Assembly (NCBI GenBank): GCA_036675265.1
Contig: JAKFFJ010000057.1
Location: forward strand, 12,287-76,286
Direction: 5' to 3'
DNA from: CAMPJU01 sp036675265
Lineage (GTDB): Bacteria > Pseudomonadota > Gammaproteobacteria > Xanthomonadales > Xanthomonadaceae
DNA length: 64,000 nt
In this document: positions 17,068-25,132 of the stretch, one piece after another
How positions within the stretch are numbered: position 1 is the stretch's first letter
How the letters are laid out: each line of letters opens with the position of its first letter
Translations under genes and position numbers: made by a program
Notes under the pieces: generated by a model
Database searches by the model: none
The model's input: the letters and a program-made list of their open reading frames with translations, nothing else
Told to the model about the DNA's origin: nothing

Positions 17068-17502
17068 ATGTCGACCCGTCACCACCCCACCCGCACGCTG
17101 CTGGCCTTCGCCCTCGCGATGGTCGTGTCGCTGCCCGTGGGCGCACAGGGCCGGGACGCGCAGGACCAGGCGCCGCAAGCGATGCGCCCCTCCGAACACC
17201 GCGCGCTGTCCGACGCCGTGCGCCGGGTGGAGCGCGCCACCAATGGCCAGGTGCTCAGCGCCGAACGCGTGCAGTTCGACGGGCGCGACGTCAACCGGGT
17301 CAAGATCATCGACGATCGCGGGCGCGTCCGCGTGTACTGGGACGATCCCCAGTCGCGGGGCGAACGCGAAGACCGGGCCAGCGACCATGCCGACCGGATC
17401 GAACGCGCACGGCGCGCGGAGCGTGCGCAACCCGCGCCGCGCCGCGACGACGCGCCGCCGCGCCGTACACGCCGCGACGACGGGGCCGCATTCAACCTTT
17501 GA
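17068..17502 (+). CDS. Periplasmic PepSY-like protein preceding PhoPQ
   Basis: 144 residues: signal peptide ending near GAQ28, then a short PepSY-like domain (ALSDAVRRVERATNGQVLSAERV, DVNRVKIIDDRGRVRVYWDD), then an Arg/Asp/Ala-rich disordered tail. PepSY proteins inhibit proteases or modulate sensor kinases. Its place 38 bases before phoP suggests a periplasmic modulator of PhoQ, as in related genera; this is inference. A TATGGT box at about 16988 could start the phoPQ transcript. Confidence 0.8.
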   Translation: MSTRHHPTRTLLAFALAMVVSLPVGAQGRDAQDQAPQAMRPSEHRALSDAVRRVERATNGQVLSAERVQFDGRDVNRVKIIDDRGRVRVYWDDPQSRGEREDRASDHADRIERARRAERAQPAPRRDDAPPRRTRRDDGAAFNL

Positions 17503-17540
17503 GCCATGTGGCCGTCCGGCCCCCCGCCTGGAGTGACCCG

Positions 17541-18224
17541 ATGCGAATCCTGCTCGTCGAAGACGAAGCGCCGCTGCGAGAAACCCTGGCCGCACGCCTG
17601 AAGCGCGAAGGCTATGCGGTCGACGCCGCCCAGGACGGCGAGGAAGGCATGTACATGGGGCGTGAAGTCCCGTTCGACCTCGGCATCATCGACCTGGGCC
17701 TGCCCAAGATGTCGGGCATGGAGCTGATCAAGTCCCTGCGCGACGAGGGCAAGAAGTTCCCGGTGCTGATCCTCACCGCGCGCTCGAGCTGGCAGGACAA
17801 GGTCGAGGGCCTGAAGACCGGCGCCGACGACTACCTGGTCAAGCCCTTCCATGTCGAGGAGCTGCTGGCGCGCATCAACGCGCTCGTACGCCGTGCCGCC
17901 GGCTGGAGCAAGCCGACGCTGGAATGCGGACCGGTCGTGCTCGACCTCGCCGCGCAGACGGTCAGCGTCGAGGGCCAGAACGTCGACCTGACCAGCTACG
18001 AGTACAAGGTGCTCGAGTACCTGATGATGCACGCCGGCGAGCTGGTCTCGAAGGCCGACCTGACCGAGCACATCTACCAGCAGGATTTCGACCGCGACTC
18101 GAACGTGCTCGAGGTGTTCATCGGCCGCTTGCGCAAGAAGCTGGATCCGGACGGGACGCTCAAGCCGATCGAAACCGTCCGCGGGCGCGGCTACCGGTTC
18201 GCCATCCCGCGCAGCGGCGACTAG
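17541..18224 (+). CDS. phoP: PhoP-type OmpR-family response regulator
   Basis: 227 residues. The receiver domain has acidic D8/D10-type residues in LLVEDEAP, phosphoacceptor Asp51 (IIDLGLPK), Thr in LILTARS and Lys in YLVKPF. A winged-helix OmpR DNA-binding domain follows (LTSYEYKVLEYLM, VLEVFIGRLRKKL, VRGRGYRF). The family controls Mg2+, acid and antimicrobial-peptide responses. A good GGAGTGACCCG leader precedes the ATG. It is followed by phoQ after an 80-base gap carrying a small ORF. Confidence 0.93.
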   Translation: MRILLVEDEAPLRETLAARLKREGYAVDAAQDGEEGMYMGREVPFDLGIIDLGLPKMSGMELIKSLRDEGKKFPVLILTARSSWQDKVEGLKTGADDYLVKPFHVEELLARINALVRRAAGWSKPTLECGPVVLDLAAQTVSVEGQNVDLTSYEYKVLEYLMMHAGELVSKADLTEHIYQQDFDRDSNVLEVFIGRLRKKLDPDGTLKPIETVRGRGYRFAIPRSGD

Positions 18225-18270
18225 TCCCAGGCAACGCACGGCGCCTTGCCGTCACCGGCCGGGCGCCCGC

Positions 18271-18307
18271 TATGCTGTCGGCGATGACGCCACCTGACGC
18301 GCCATGA
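18271..18307 (+). promoter_or_regulatory. Possible leaderless upstream ORF coupled to phoQ
   Basis: A TATGCT box (18271-18276) lies 7 bases before ATG 18284. That ATG opens an 8-codon ORF encoding MTPPDAP whose TGA overlaps the phoQ ATG (ATGA). If transcribed from this box, phoQ would be translated by coupling. This is inferred from sequence only. Confidence 0.4.
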
Positions 18308-19704
18308 GGCACTGGGCCCGACCGCGTTCGCTGCAGTCGCGACAGTTGCTGGCCGCGAGCCTCGGGCTGGTGGCCTTCCTGGCCCTCGCAGGCTACGCGC
18401 TCGACCGCGCCTTCCTCGACACCGCCGAAAGCAATGTCCGGCAGCGCCTGCGCAGCTACGCGCTCGCCTACGTCGACGACATCGAGTTCCTGCGCGACGG
18501 CTCCCTCTACGTCCCCGAGACCCAGCCGGATCCGCGCTTCCTGCGGCCGGGCGGCGGGCTGTACGCCGAGGTGGTGTTGCCGAACGGGCGGTGGCAGTCG
18601 CAGTCGATGCAAGGGCCGCGCATCCCGGAAGGCGGCATGCTCGCGGCGGGACAGGAGGTGTTCTCCGGCCCGCTGGCGTTCACCGAGCTCGATGGTTCCC
18701 CCGGGCAGGCCTACCGTTACGGCATGGGCCTGGTGTGGAGCGTCGAGGACCGGCCCGAGGCGGAGTTCCATTACACGATCCACGTGCTGGAGGACACGTC
18801 CGCGCTCAGCCGGCAGATCACCGTGTTCCGGCGCGCGTTGTGGGGCTGGCTCGGCAGCGCGGGGTTGATCCTGCTGCTGCTGCAGATGGTGGTGCTGCGG
18901 TGGAGCCTGCGGCCGATGCGCCGCGTGGTCGCCGACCTCTCGCGCGTGCAGCGCGGGCTGGCGTCGCGCATGAGCGAGCAGCATCCGCGCGAGCTCAAGC
19001 CGTTGACCGAAAGCATCAATGCCTTCATCGAGAGCGAGCGCGAGAACCTCGACCGGCACCGGCACACGCTGGCGGACCTGGCCCACAGCCTGAAGACGCC
19101 GTTGGCCGTGCTGCGGGCGCGCCTGGACAGCGATGCCGGCGAGGCGGAGCTGCGCGACGAGCTCGACACGCAGTTGCGGCGGATGAACGAGATGGTGTCC
19201 TACCAGCTCTCGCGCGCGGTGGCGGGCGGGCATGCGCTGTTCGCGGCGCCCGTGGCGATCGAGCCGCATGCCGAGCAGATCGTGCGTGGCCTGGAGAAGG
19301 TGTACGCGACCAAGTCGGTGCTCTGCGAGTTCGAGATCGATCCCGAGGCGCGTTTCCACGGCGAGGTCGGCGACCTGCAGGAACTGCTGGGCAACCTGCT
19401 GGAGAACGCGTTCAAGTGGGCGAAATCGCGGGTGCTGCTGACGATCAGGCCGGGCGGCTCCGCGCCGGGCCGCCGGCCGGGCCTGTGGCTGGCGGTGGAC
19501 GACGACGGGCCGGGCATCCCGGCCGAAAAAGTGGAGCGCGTGTTGCAGCGTGGGGTGCGCGGCGACGAGCGGGTGCAGGGGCACGGCATCGGGCTGGCGA
19601 TCGTGCAGGACATCGTGCGCAGCTACCGCGGCACGCTCGAAGTCGGCCAGGCCCCCGACCTCGGCGGCGCGCGCTTCGAAGTCGAATTCCCGCCGGGCCT
19701 TTGA
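18304..19704 (+). CDS. phoQ: PhoQ-type sensor histidine kinase
   Basis: 466-residue inner-membrane kinase. The first transmembrane helix is near residues 14-33, followed by a periplasmic sensor of about 140 residues rich in acidic residues. The second helix is near residues 180-200, followed by HAMP (LRPMRRVVADL) and a dimerisation/H-box (LADLAHSLKTPLAV, phosphoacceptor His). The ATPase domain has the N-box NLLENAFKWA, the G-box VDDDGPGIP and GHGIGLAI. It pairs with PhoP upstream. The ATG sits in an ATGA overlap with a tiny upstream ORF. Confidence 0.92.
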   Translation: MRHWARPRSLQSRQLLAASLGLVAFLALAGYALDRAFLDTAESNVRQRLRSYALAYVDDIEFLRDGSLYVPETQPDPRFLRPGGGLYAEVVLPNGRWQSQSMQGPRIPEGGMLAAGQEVFSGPLAFTELDGSPGQAYRYGMGLVWSVEDRPEAEFHYTIHVLEDTSALSRQITVFRRALWGWLGSAGLILLLLQMVVLRWSLRPMRRVVADLSRVQRGLASRMSEQHPRELKPLTESINAFIESERENLDRHRHTLADLAHSLKTPLAVLRARLDSDAGEAELRDELDTQLRRMNEMVSYQLSRAVAGGHALFAAPVAIEPHAEQIVRGLEKVYATKSVLCEFEIDPEARFHGEVGDLQELLGNLLENAFKWAKSRVLLTIRPGGSAPGRRPGLWLAVDDDGPGIPAEKVERVLQRGVRGDERVQGHGIGLAIVQDIVRSYRGTLEVGQAPDLGGARFEVEFPPGL

Positions 19705-19710
19705 CGGCCG

Positions 19711-19737
19711 CGCTCCTGTGGGAGCCGCCATGGCGCG
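19711..19737 (+). repeat. REP-like repeat after phoQ
   Basis: GCTCCTGTGGGAGCCGCCATGGCGCGA contains a small CTCC/GGAG hairpin and the GGGAGCCGCC core seen again inside the E2 gene at 27956-28007. Related GTAGGAGCGGCGTGRGCCGCGA copies sit at 39162 and 50461. This is the short intergenic repeat class common in Xanthomonas and Pseudomonas relatives. The gap 19705-19918 holds no gene. Confidence 0.6.
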
Positions 19738-19871
19738 AAGCTCTTGTCCGTCGCCAAGCGCCGGCGCGCATTGAGGGCCTATCTCGCGGCGCCGTCATGC
19801 GTGCGGGCGCGCCGAAGCGGTTGCGTTTGCGCTTGAGACCCCACTAGCCAGCGATGTTGCAAGGCGCGGTC

Positions 19872-19959
19872 GTGGTGGCGTGGCGGGACAATACGCGCCA
19901 AGGATGGCGCGGATTAGCCTACATGGACGTACTTGCGGCGTGTCCCGCCACGCCAGCAC
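19872..19959. repeat. Imperfect inverted repeat running into the 3' end of mtfA
   Basis: The 19-base arm at 19872-19890 matches the reverse complement of 19941-19959 at 18 of 19 positions. Between them is a 7-bp hairpin, CGCGCCA / TGGCGCG with AGGA loop (19894-19911). The right arm lies within the last codons of mtfA. The structure resembles a small non-autonomous palindromic element; origin unproved. Confidence 0.6.
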
Positions 19960-20722
19960 GGCCGCACCCCGCGCCAACACCAAACGGCGACGCGCCGTAA
20001 AGGCGCTCGAGGTGGGCGGCGACCTCCGGCAACGCGCGTCGCAGCAGCGCGGGATCGCTGAAGTGGTACTCGGTGCAGACGGCGAAGAATTCCTCCGGCG
20101 ACTCGGCGGCGTAGGGGTCCAGGTCGGTGCCGCGCCCCTCGTCCACGTCGCGCGCGAACGTATCGTAGGCGTGCTGGAAGTCGCGCGCCCAGGCCTGTTG
20201 CCACGCGCGGGGCAGGGGGGGCGTGCCGTCCATCGCGCCGTCGAGCGCGTCCAGCTTGTGCGCCATCTCGTGCACGGCCACGCAGTAGCCGGCGCGGGGG
20301 TCGTCCAGGTCGGAAAGCACGTCGGCCCACGAGAGCACCAGCGGACCGGCATCCCAGCTTTCGCCGATCAGCTCGTCGTCCCATTCGTGCAGCACGCCCG
20401 CGGCGTCCACATGGCTGCGGTTGACCCGGAAGGCTTCCGGGTACACCAGCAACTGCGACCAGCCCGCGAGCCCGCCCTCGCCGAACTCGAGCAGCGGCAG
20501 GCAGCACAGTGCGGCGAGGCAGGCGCGATCGGTCCCGTCGAGCAGCAGGTCGCCCATCGGCGTGATCGTCTTGCGGTGCAGGAAGACCGCGGCGAGCGTG
20601 GCGAGCTTCGCCTGTTGCGCGGCATCGCAGGCGGCGACCCACGGCACGCGGGCCTCGACGGCCAGCCAGGTGGATGCGGGAATCGGGGCGGGACGGAACA
20701 GGCGTCCCAGGGCCTGCAGCAT
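19919..20722 (-). CDS. mtfA: MtfA-type zinc metallopeptidase (M90)
   Basis: 267 residues. The zinc motif is VHEMAHKLDAL (HExxH at about residues 150-154), with a downstream Glu-containing SPEEFFAVCTEYHF that supplies the third ligand. Family members (MtfA/DgsA anti-repressor, DUF980) are cytoplasmic aminopeptidases; in E. coli MtfA binds the Mlc repressor, which need not hold here. The last 20 or so residues (GVGAGCGRAGVAGHAASTSM) are low-complexity and encoded by one arm of an inverted repeat, so the C-terminus may be element-derived. It is followed upstream on the same strand by nothing obvious. Confidence 0.88.
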   Translation of the reverse strand: MLQALGRLFRPAPIPASTWLAVEARVPWVAACDAAQQAKLATLAAVFLHRKTITPMGDLLLDGTDRACLAALCCLPLLEFGEGGLAGWSQLLVYPEAFRVNRSHVDAAGVLHEWDDELIGESWDAGPLVLSWADVLSDLDDPRAGYCVAVHEMAHKLDALDGAMDGTPPLPRAWQQAWARDFQHAYDTFARDVDEGRGTDLDPYAAESPEEFFAVCTEYHFSDPALLRRALPEVAAHLERLYGASPFGVGAGCGRAGVAGHAASTSM

Positions 20723-20735
20723 GCGCGTCAGGCAG

Positions 20736-21035
20736 TCACCGGAACATGCCGGGCAGGAAGCTGTGCCAACGCGGTGCGTTCAGGCGGTTGCCGGGTGACG
20801 CGGTGTCGCCGCCCCGCACCGTGGGCTTGGCGCGCACCGGTGCCGGCGACGGTTTCACCAGGCGCGTGGCGTCTTCGGAGGGCTTGTCTTCCGCGGCCGC
20901 CTTTGCGGCGGCGAGGTCCGCGGGGCATCCGCCGGCATCGCCCGCGGACAGGCGCTCGACTTCGCGCGCCATCGCAGTCGACATCGTCATTGACAGTGCG
21001 CAGGCCAGCAGCAGCGCGAGCTTCGATCGGGACAT
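20736..21035 (-). CDS. Small secreted protein, unknown
   Basis: 99 residues with a signal peptide (MSRSKLALLLACALSMTMSTAMAR, cleavage near 22-24), then a hydrophilic region rich in Ala, Lys, Pro and Asp with one Cys (GGCPADL). A conserved-looking C-terminal APRWHSFLPGMFR ends the protein. No family is recognised. It lies 13 bases before mtfA on the same strand and may share its mRNA. The open frame extends far upstream across the birA promoter, but only this ATG gives a signal peptide. Confidence 0.65.
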   Translation of the reverse strand: MSRSKLALLLACALSMTMSTAMAREVERLSAGDAGGCPADLAAAKAAAEDKPSEDATRLVKPSPAPVRAKPTVRGGDTASPGNRLNAPRWHSFLPGMFR

Positions 21036-21168
21036 GACGGCGAACCGGGTCGGGTGGGTGTGCGCGGATCGAACGGAAGGCGTCAACGCACTATATCCCG
21101 GATGCAGGGGCCGCGCAGGGCGTCGCATGCTGCGTTGCAGCAGCCACGGGCCGGCCCGCGGCATGCCG

Positions 21169-21174
21169 GATAAT
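21169..21174 (+). promoter_or_regulatory. -10-like box 6 bases before birA ATG
   Basis: GATAAT ends six bases before the ATG and no Shine-Dalgarno is seen, so birA may be transcribed leaderless. Confidence 0.4.
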
Positions 21175-21180
21175 CGGGCC

Positions 21181-22179
21181 ATGCACGAGCGCGACCTGCT
21201 GGAACAGCTGGGGGAGGGACCGGTCTCGGGCGACACGCTCGCCCGCCGCGCCGGCCTGACCCGGGCGGCCATCTGGAAGCGGATCGCCGCGCTGCGGGAT
21301 GCCGGGATCGAGGTCGAGGCCAGGCCGGGGAAGGGCTACGCGCTGCGCCAGCCGGTCGGCCTGCTGGACGCGCCTGCGATCGAATGCGCGCTGCCGCCAC
21401 CGGTACGCGACGGCCTTGCCGGGCTGGAGGTGGCCTGGTCCCTGGATTCGACCAGCAGCGAGCTGCTCCGGCGCGGTCCGCCCGCGCACGGGACGCTGGT
21501 GCTCCTCGCCGAGCGACAGACGGGCGGCCGCGGCCGCCGGGGACGTGCCTGGGCGTCGCCGCTCGCCGCGCATGTGTCGTTCTCGGCATCGCGCCGGTTC
21601 GCCGGCGGGCTGTCGCGCCTGGGCGGCCTGAGCCTGGTGGCCGGGGTTGCCGCCGCCAGCGCCCTGCGCTCGCTCGGCGTGGGCGGCGTCGGCCTGAAAT
21701 GGCCCAACGACCTGGTGGTGCCCGCGGGAGACGGCTTGCGGAAGCTGGGCGGCATCCTGGTGGAAGGTGGCGGCGAGCACGCCGGTCCGGTGCACGCGGT
21801 CGTCGGCATCGGCGTGAACGTGCGGCTGCCGGCGGCGGCGGCGGCCGGCATCGACCAGCCCTGGACCGACCTGGCGCAGTGCCTGGGGGTCGCGAAGGCA
21901 GCGGCGCCGCCGGTCGATCGCAATGCCGTCGCCGTGGCCATGCTCTCCGCGCTGCTCCCTGCGCTGGACGCGTTCGACCGGGACGGCCTGGGACCCTTCC
22001 TGCCCCGGTTCGCGACGTTGGACGCACTGGCCGGGCGCCACGTGCTGGTCCGCGACGGGCATCGCGAGCAGGCCGGGGTCGCGTGCGGCGTGGCGGCGGA
22101 CGGCGCCCTGCGCCTGGCGCTCGCGGACGGCGGCGAGCAGGTGTTCCACGCGGGCGAGACCAGCGTGCGCGCCCGATGA
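21181..22179 (+). CDS. birA: Bifunctional biotin-protein ligase / biotin operon repressor
   Basis: 332 residues. An N-terminal winged helix (LLEQLGEGPVSGDTLARRAGLTRAAIWKRI) is followed by the ligase catalytic domain. That domain has the biotinyl-AMP loop GRGRRGRAW (about residues 115-123), SLVAGVAAASAL, GLKWPNDL and GILVEG, and a small C-terminal SH3-like domain. It charges biotin onto BCCP and, given the HTH, probably represses biotin genes. The stop overlaps coaX (ATGA), so the two are coupled; birA-coaX is a common pairing. Confidence 0.95.
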   Translation: MHERDLLEQLGEGPVSGDTLARRAGLTRAAIWKRIAALRDAGIEVEARPGKGYALRQPVGLLDAPAIECALPPPVRDGLAGLEVAWSLDSTSSELLRRGPPAHGTLVLLAERQTGGRGRRGRAWASPLAAHVSFSASRRFAGGLSRLGGLSLVAGVAAASALRSLGVGGVGLKWPNDLVVPAGDGLRKLGGILVEGGGEHAGPVHAVVGIGVNVRLPAAAAAGIDQPWTDLAQCLGVAKAAAPPVDRNAVAVAMLSALLPALDAFDRDGLGPFLPRFATLDALAGRHVLVRDGHREQAGVACGVAADGALRLALADGGEQVFHAGETSVRAR

Positions 22180-22931
22180 CCGCCTCCAAGCAACGTCGGT
22201 CGGCCGGGGACTGGCTGTTCGACCTGGGCAACACGCGGCTCAAGCTCGCACCGCTGTCGCGGGACGGACAGGCCGGCGAGGTGCAGGCGCGCGCGCACGA
22301 TGCGCCGGACTGCCTCGCGGGCCTGCCTTCGGGCGACACGGCATGGGTGTGCGACGTCGCGTCATCGACGCTGTCGCTGGAGCTGCTGCAGGCACTGGCG
22401 ACGCGATTCCGCCGCGTGTCGATGGCCCGGACCAGCGCGACGTTCGCCGGCGTGCGCGTGGCCTATGCGCAACCCGGGCGGATGGGCGTCGACCGGTTCC
22501 TGGCACTGCTCGGCGCACGCCGCCTGGGCCCGGGACCGTGGCTGGTGGTCGGGGTCGGTACGGCGCTCACCATCGACCTGCTCGCGGTGGACGGGCGCCA
22601 CGTCGGCGGCCGGATCGCACCGTCGCCGGACGTGATGCGCGCCGCGTTGCACGCCCGCGCGACCCACCTGCCGGTCGACGGGGGCCGGTACGTCGAGTTC
22701 GCCGCCGACACCCGTGATGCCCTCGCATCCGGGTGCGAAGGTGCGGCCATCGCGCTGGTCGAGCGCAGCCTCGCCCAGGGGCGCGATGTGCTTGGGACAA
22801 GCCCGCAGCCACTGCTCCACGGAGGCGGTGCACCTGCACTCGCCCCGTGCATCGAAGGCGCGCGCGTGGCGCACGCGCTCGTGCTGGAGGGCCTCGCGTC
22901 GTGGGCGCGGGCGGGAGCAGGCGGCGACTGA
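22176..22931 (+). CDS. coaX: Type III pantothenate kinase
   Basis: 251 residues of the ASKHA fold. The phosphate-binding FDLGNTRLK is near residue 15; PGRMGVDRFLAL is the pantothenate-binding segment, and GVGTALTIDLLA holds the second phosphate loop. It performs the first step of CoA synthesis. CoaX enzymes need a monovalent cation and are not feedback-inhibited by CoA. Start overlaps the birA stop. Confidence 0.93.
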   Translation: MTASKQRRSAGDWLFDLGNTRLKLAPLSRDGQAGEVQARAHDAPDCLAGLPSGDTAWVCDVASSTLSLELLQALATRFRRVSMARTSATFAGVRVAYAQPGRMGVDRFLALLGARRLGPGPWLVVGVGTALTIDLLAVDGRHVGGRIAPSPDVMRAALHARATHLPVDGGRYVEFAADTRDALASGCEGAAIALVERSLAQGRDVLGTSPQPLLHGGGAPALAPCIEGARVAHALVLEGLASWARAGAGGD

Positions 22932-22935
22932 GCCC

Positions 22936-22941
22936 TACAAT
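22936..22941 (+). promoter_or_regulatory. -10-like box 7 bases before SPOR-protein ATG
   Basis: TACAAT ends seven bases before the ATG at 22949, again without a visible Shine-Dalgarno sequence. Confidence 0.35.
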
Positions 22942-22948
22942 CGACACC

Positions 22949-23566
22949 ATGCTCCCGCGTGCACTGCTCGTCCTGCTGGCCGTCATGAACCTCGCCGTTG
23001 CGCTGTGGTGGATGACGCACGCCGCGGTGCCGGCCCCGGCACCCGTGCAGGCGCGGCCGGCGGGCGTTCCCGCGTTGCGCCTGTTGTCGGAAGGCGGTCC
23101 CGTCGAGGCACCGCGGCCGCAGCTGCGGTGCTATCGCTTCGGCCCCTATGGCGACACCGCCGCGCTGGAAGCGGCGCGCGACGCCGCGACCGACATCGCA
23201 CCGCGCGTCGACACGATCACCATTCCCGGGCCCGCGCCGACCGCGTGGCGGGTGGCCGCGGCCCCGCCGGCAGACGGCGACACCGCCGCGCTGGCGACGC
23301 GCATCGTCGCGGCCGGCTTCGGCGACACCATCGTGGTCGCCGAAGGGCCTGAAACCGGAAGCGTCGCGCTCGGGCGCTTCAGCACGGCCGAAGCGGCCGA
23401 ACGCCACCGCGCGGCACTGCAGGCGGCAGGCTTCGGCGCACAGGTCCATCCGGTGGGCGGCAACACCGAGTGGTTGCGCCTGCCGTTGCCGGGCGCGCCG
23501 GACCTGCTCGGGTTGCGTGGCGCGCTGGCCGCGTTGCAGGCGCTGCCGACCGACTGCGACGGTTGA
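22949..23566 (+). CDS. Membrane-anchored SPOR-like protein
   Basis: 205 residues with one N-terminal membrane helix (ALLVLLAVMNLAVALWWM, residues 5-22), a Pro/Ala linker and a periplasmic part. That part contains a repeat of the SPOR kind near the C-terminus (VALGRFSTAEAAERHRAALQAAGFGAQV). SPOR domains bind denuded peptidoglycan glycan strands at division sites. The match is by pattern and moderately sure. It follows coaX by 17 bases and precedes tRNA-Thr. Xanthomonads carry a similar protein after coaX. Confidence 0.7.
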   Translation: MLPRALLVLLAVMNLAVALWWMTHAAVPAPAPVQARPAGVPALRLLSEGGPVEAPRPQLRCYRFGPYGDTAALEAARDAATDIAPRVDTITIPGPAPTAWRVAAAPPADGDTAALATRIVAAGFGDTIVVAEGPETGSVALGRFSTAEAAERHRAALQAAGFGAQVHPVGGNTEWLRLPLPGAPDLLGLRGALAALQALPTDCDG

Positions 23567-23620
23567 CCGCAGGAGCCCCGGGACCGGCGCGCTAGAATCC
23601 CGCGAAGCATTCCCTTCCAT

Positions 23621-23696
23621 GCCGGCTTAGCTCAGTTGGTAGAGCAACCGCCTTGTAAGCGGTAGGTCGTCAGTTCGACTCTGACAGCCGGCACCA
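23621..23696 (+). tRNA. tRNA-Thr (TGT anticodon)
   Basis: 76-nt cloverleaf. Acceptor stem GCCGGCT/AGCCGGC, D-loop AGCTCAGTTGGTAGAGC, anticodon stem CCGCC/GGCGG-type with loop CTTGTAA (anticodon TGT, reads ACA), T-arm GTTCGACTC, and encoded CCA at 23694-23696. A TAGAAT box at 23593-23598 lies 22 bases before the mature 5' end. Confidence 0.97.
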
Positions 23697-23719
23697 CGCG
23701 ATTGCTTCCAAGGATCCCA

Positions 23720-24640
23720 ATGACCAACCGTTTTCCCGTTTCGCTCATTGGCGCCCCCACCGACGTCGGCGCCGGCCATCGCGGTGCGCTGATGGGGCCG
23801 GACGCATTGCGCATCGCCGGGTTCGCCGAGGCGCTGGTCGCGCGCGGCGTCGATGTCGCCGACCGCGGCAACCTGGAGGGGCCGCGCAATCCGTGGACCG
23901 GCCCGGTCGAAGGCTATCGCCACCTGCAGGAAGTCGTGGACTGGAATCGCGCCGTGATGGATGCCGTGTCCGCGGAACTGGAGGCGGGGCGCCTGCCCGT
24001 GCTGATGGGGGGCGACCACTGCCTGGCCATCGGGTCGATCACCGCGGTCGCCAACCACTGCCGGGCCACCGGCAAGCGCCTCCGGGTGGTGTGGCTCGAC
24101 GCCCACGCGGACTTCAACACCTCCGAGGTCACGCCCTCCGGGAACATCCACGGCATGCCGGTCGCCTGCCTGTGCGGCCTGGGCCCGCAGCCCCTGACGA
24201 CGCTGGGCGGTCCCGCGCCGGCGGTCCGGCCGGACGAGGTGAAGCAGATCGGCATCCGCTCCGTGGACCAGGGCGAGAAGCGCCTGGTGAAGGAATACGG
24301 ACTGGACGTCTACGACATGCGCTACATCGACGAGGTCGGCATGAAGCGCACGATGGAGGCGGCGCTGGCCGGCGTGGACGAGGACACCCACCTGCACGTC
24401 AGCTTCGACATCGACTTCCTCGATCCCGGCATCGCGCCCGGCACCGGCACCCGGGTGCCCGGCGGCCCGAACTACCGCGAGGCGCAGCTGGTGATGGAGA
24501 TGATCGCCGACACGGGGCGCATGGCCTCGCTGGACATCGTCGAGCTCAATCCGCTGCTCGACAAGCGCAACCGCACCGCGCACCTGGCCATCGACCTGGT
24601 CGAGAGCCTGTTCGGGAAATCGACCTTGATGCGGGACTGA
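23720..24640 (+). CDS. rocF: Arginase
   Basis: 306-residue ureohydrolase converting arginine to ornithine and urea. All Mn2+ ligand motifs are visible: GGDHCLAIGS (first His), WLDAHADFNT (Asp-His-Asp), and SFDIDFLDPG (Asp-Asp). The length fits bacterial arginases and the N-terminus VSLIGAPTDVGAGHRG is typical. An AAGGA Shine-Dalgarno precedes the ATG chosen; the in-frame start 18 bases upstream is weaker. It lies directly behind tRNA-Thr and may be read from its promoter. Confidence 0.94.
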   Translation: MTNRFPVSLIGAPTDVGAGHRGALMGPDALRIAGFAEALVARGVDVADRGNLEGPRNPWTGPVEGYRHLQEVVDWNRAVMDAVSAELEAGRLPVLMGGDHCLAIGSITAVANHCRATGKRLRVVWLDAHADFNTSEVTPSGNIHGMPVACLCGLGPQPLTTLGGPAPAVRPDEVKQIGIRSVDQGEKRLVKEYGLDVYDMRYIDEVGMKRTMEAALAGVDEDTHLHVSFDIDFLDPGIAPGTGTRVPGGPNYREAQLVMEMIADTGRMASLDIVELNPLLDKRNRTAHLAIDLVESLFGKSTLMRD

Positions 24641-24750
24641 ACCGCTCCCGGGGGCCCCGGAGGGGGTCGACGCCGTATTCACGGGCTTGCGGCTTCCATG
24701 GGCGACACGGACGGCGCCCGCCGCTCCGGCCCATCCGGAGGAAATCCAAG

Positions 24751-24921
24751 ATGTCCATGAAGCGAACCCTGGCGCTGTTCCTGTTTGCGATGTTCTCGGT
24801 CGGCGCGCTAGGCGCCTGCAACACGGTGGCCGGTGTCGGCGAAGACATCGAGGCCGTCGGCGACACCATCGAGGACGAGGCCGAAGGCCACGTGGACTGC
24901 GACGAATCCGACGAGTGCTGA
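24751..24921 (+). CDS. Entericidin-like small lipoprotein 1
   Basis: 56 residues: signal peptide MSMKRTLALFLFAMFSVGALGAC with lipobox LGAC (lipidated Cys23), then CNTVAGVGEDIEAVGDTIEDEAEGH. The N-T-x-x-G-x-G-x-D-I core is the entericidin A/B signature. An unusually acidic, Cys-containing tail follows (DCDESDEC). A strong Shine-Dalgarno (GGAGGAAA) precedes it. A second, related gene follows 13 bases later. In enterics the pair has toxin (EcnB) and antidote (EcnA) roles; which is which cannot be said here. Confidence 0.85.
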   Translation: MSMKRTLALFLFAMFSVGALGACNTVAGVGEDIEAVGDTIEDEAEGHVDCDESDEC

Positions 24922-24934
24922 CAGGAGAATGACC

Positions 24935-25087
24935 ATGCGTAACTACAAGCGACTGATTGCCGTGCTGTTCCTGGCCCTGTTTTCCTCCGCCTCCCTGACC
25001 GCCTGCAACACGATGGCGGGCCTGGGCGAGGACATCGAGGAAGCCGGTGAGGAGATCGAGGAGTGCGCCGAAGGCGTCGACTGCTGA
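24935..25087 (+). CDS. Entericidin-like small lipoprotein 2
   Basis: 50 residues: MRNYKRLIAVLFLALFSSASLTAC with lipobox LTAC, then CNTMAGLGEDIEEAGEEIEECAEGVDC. It shares the entericidin core with its neighbour. ATG 24935 is preferred over ATG 24929 because AGGAG (24923-24927) is 7 bases upstream of it. It forms a two-gene operon ending in a strong terminator. Confidence 0.85.
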   Translation: MRNYKRLIAVLFLALFSSASLTACNTMAGLGEDIEEAGEEIEECAEGVDC

Positions 25088-25132
25088 CCGACTGACGGAC
25101 AGGCGCAGGACGCGCCAGGCAGGGACGCCGCG

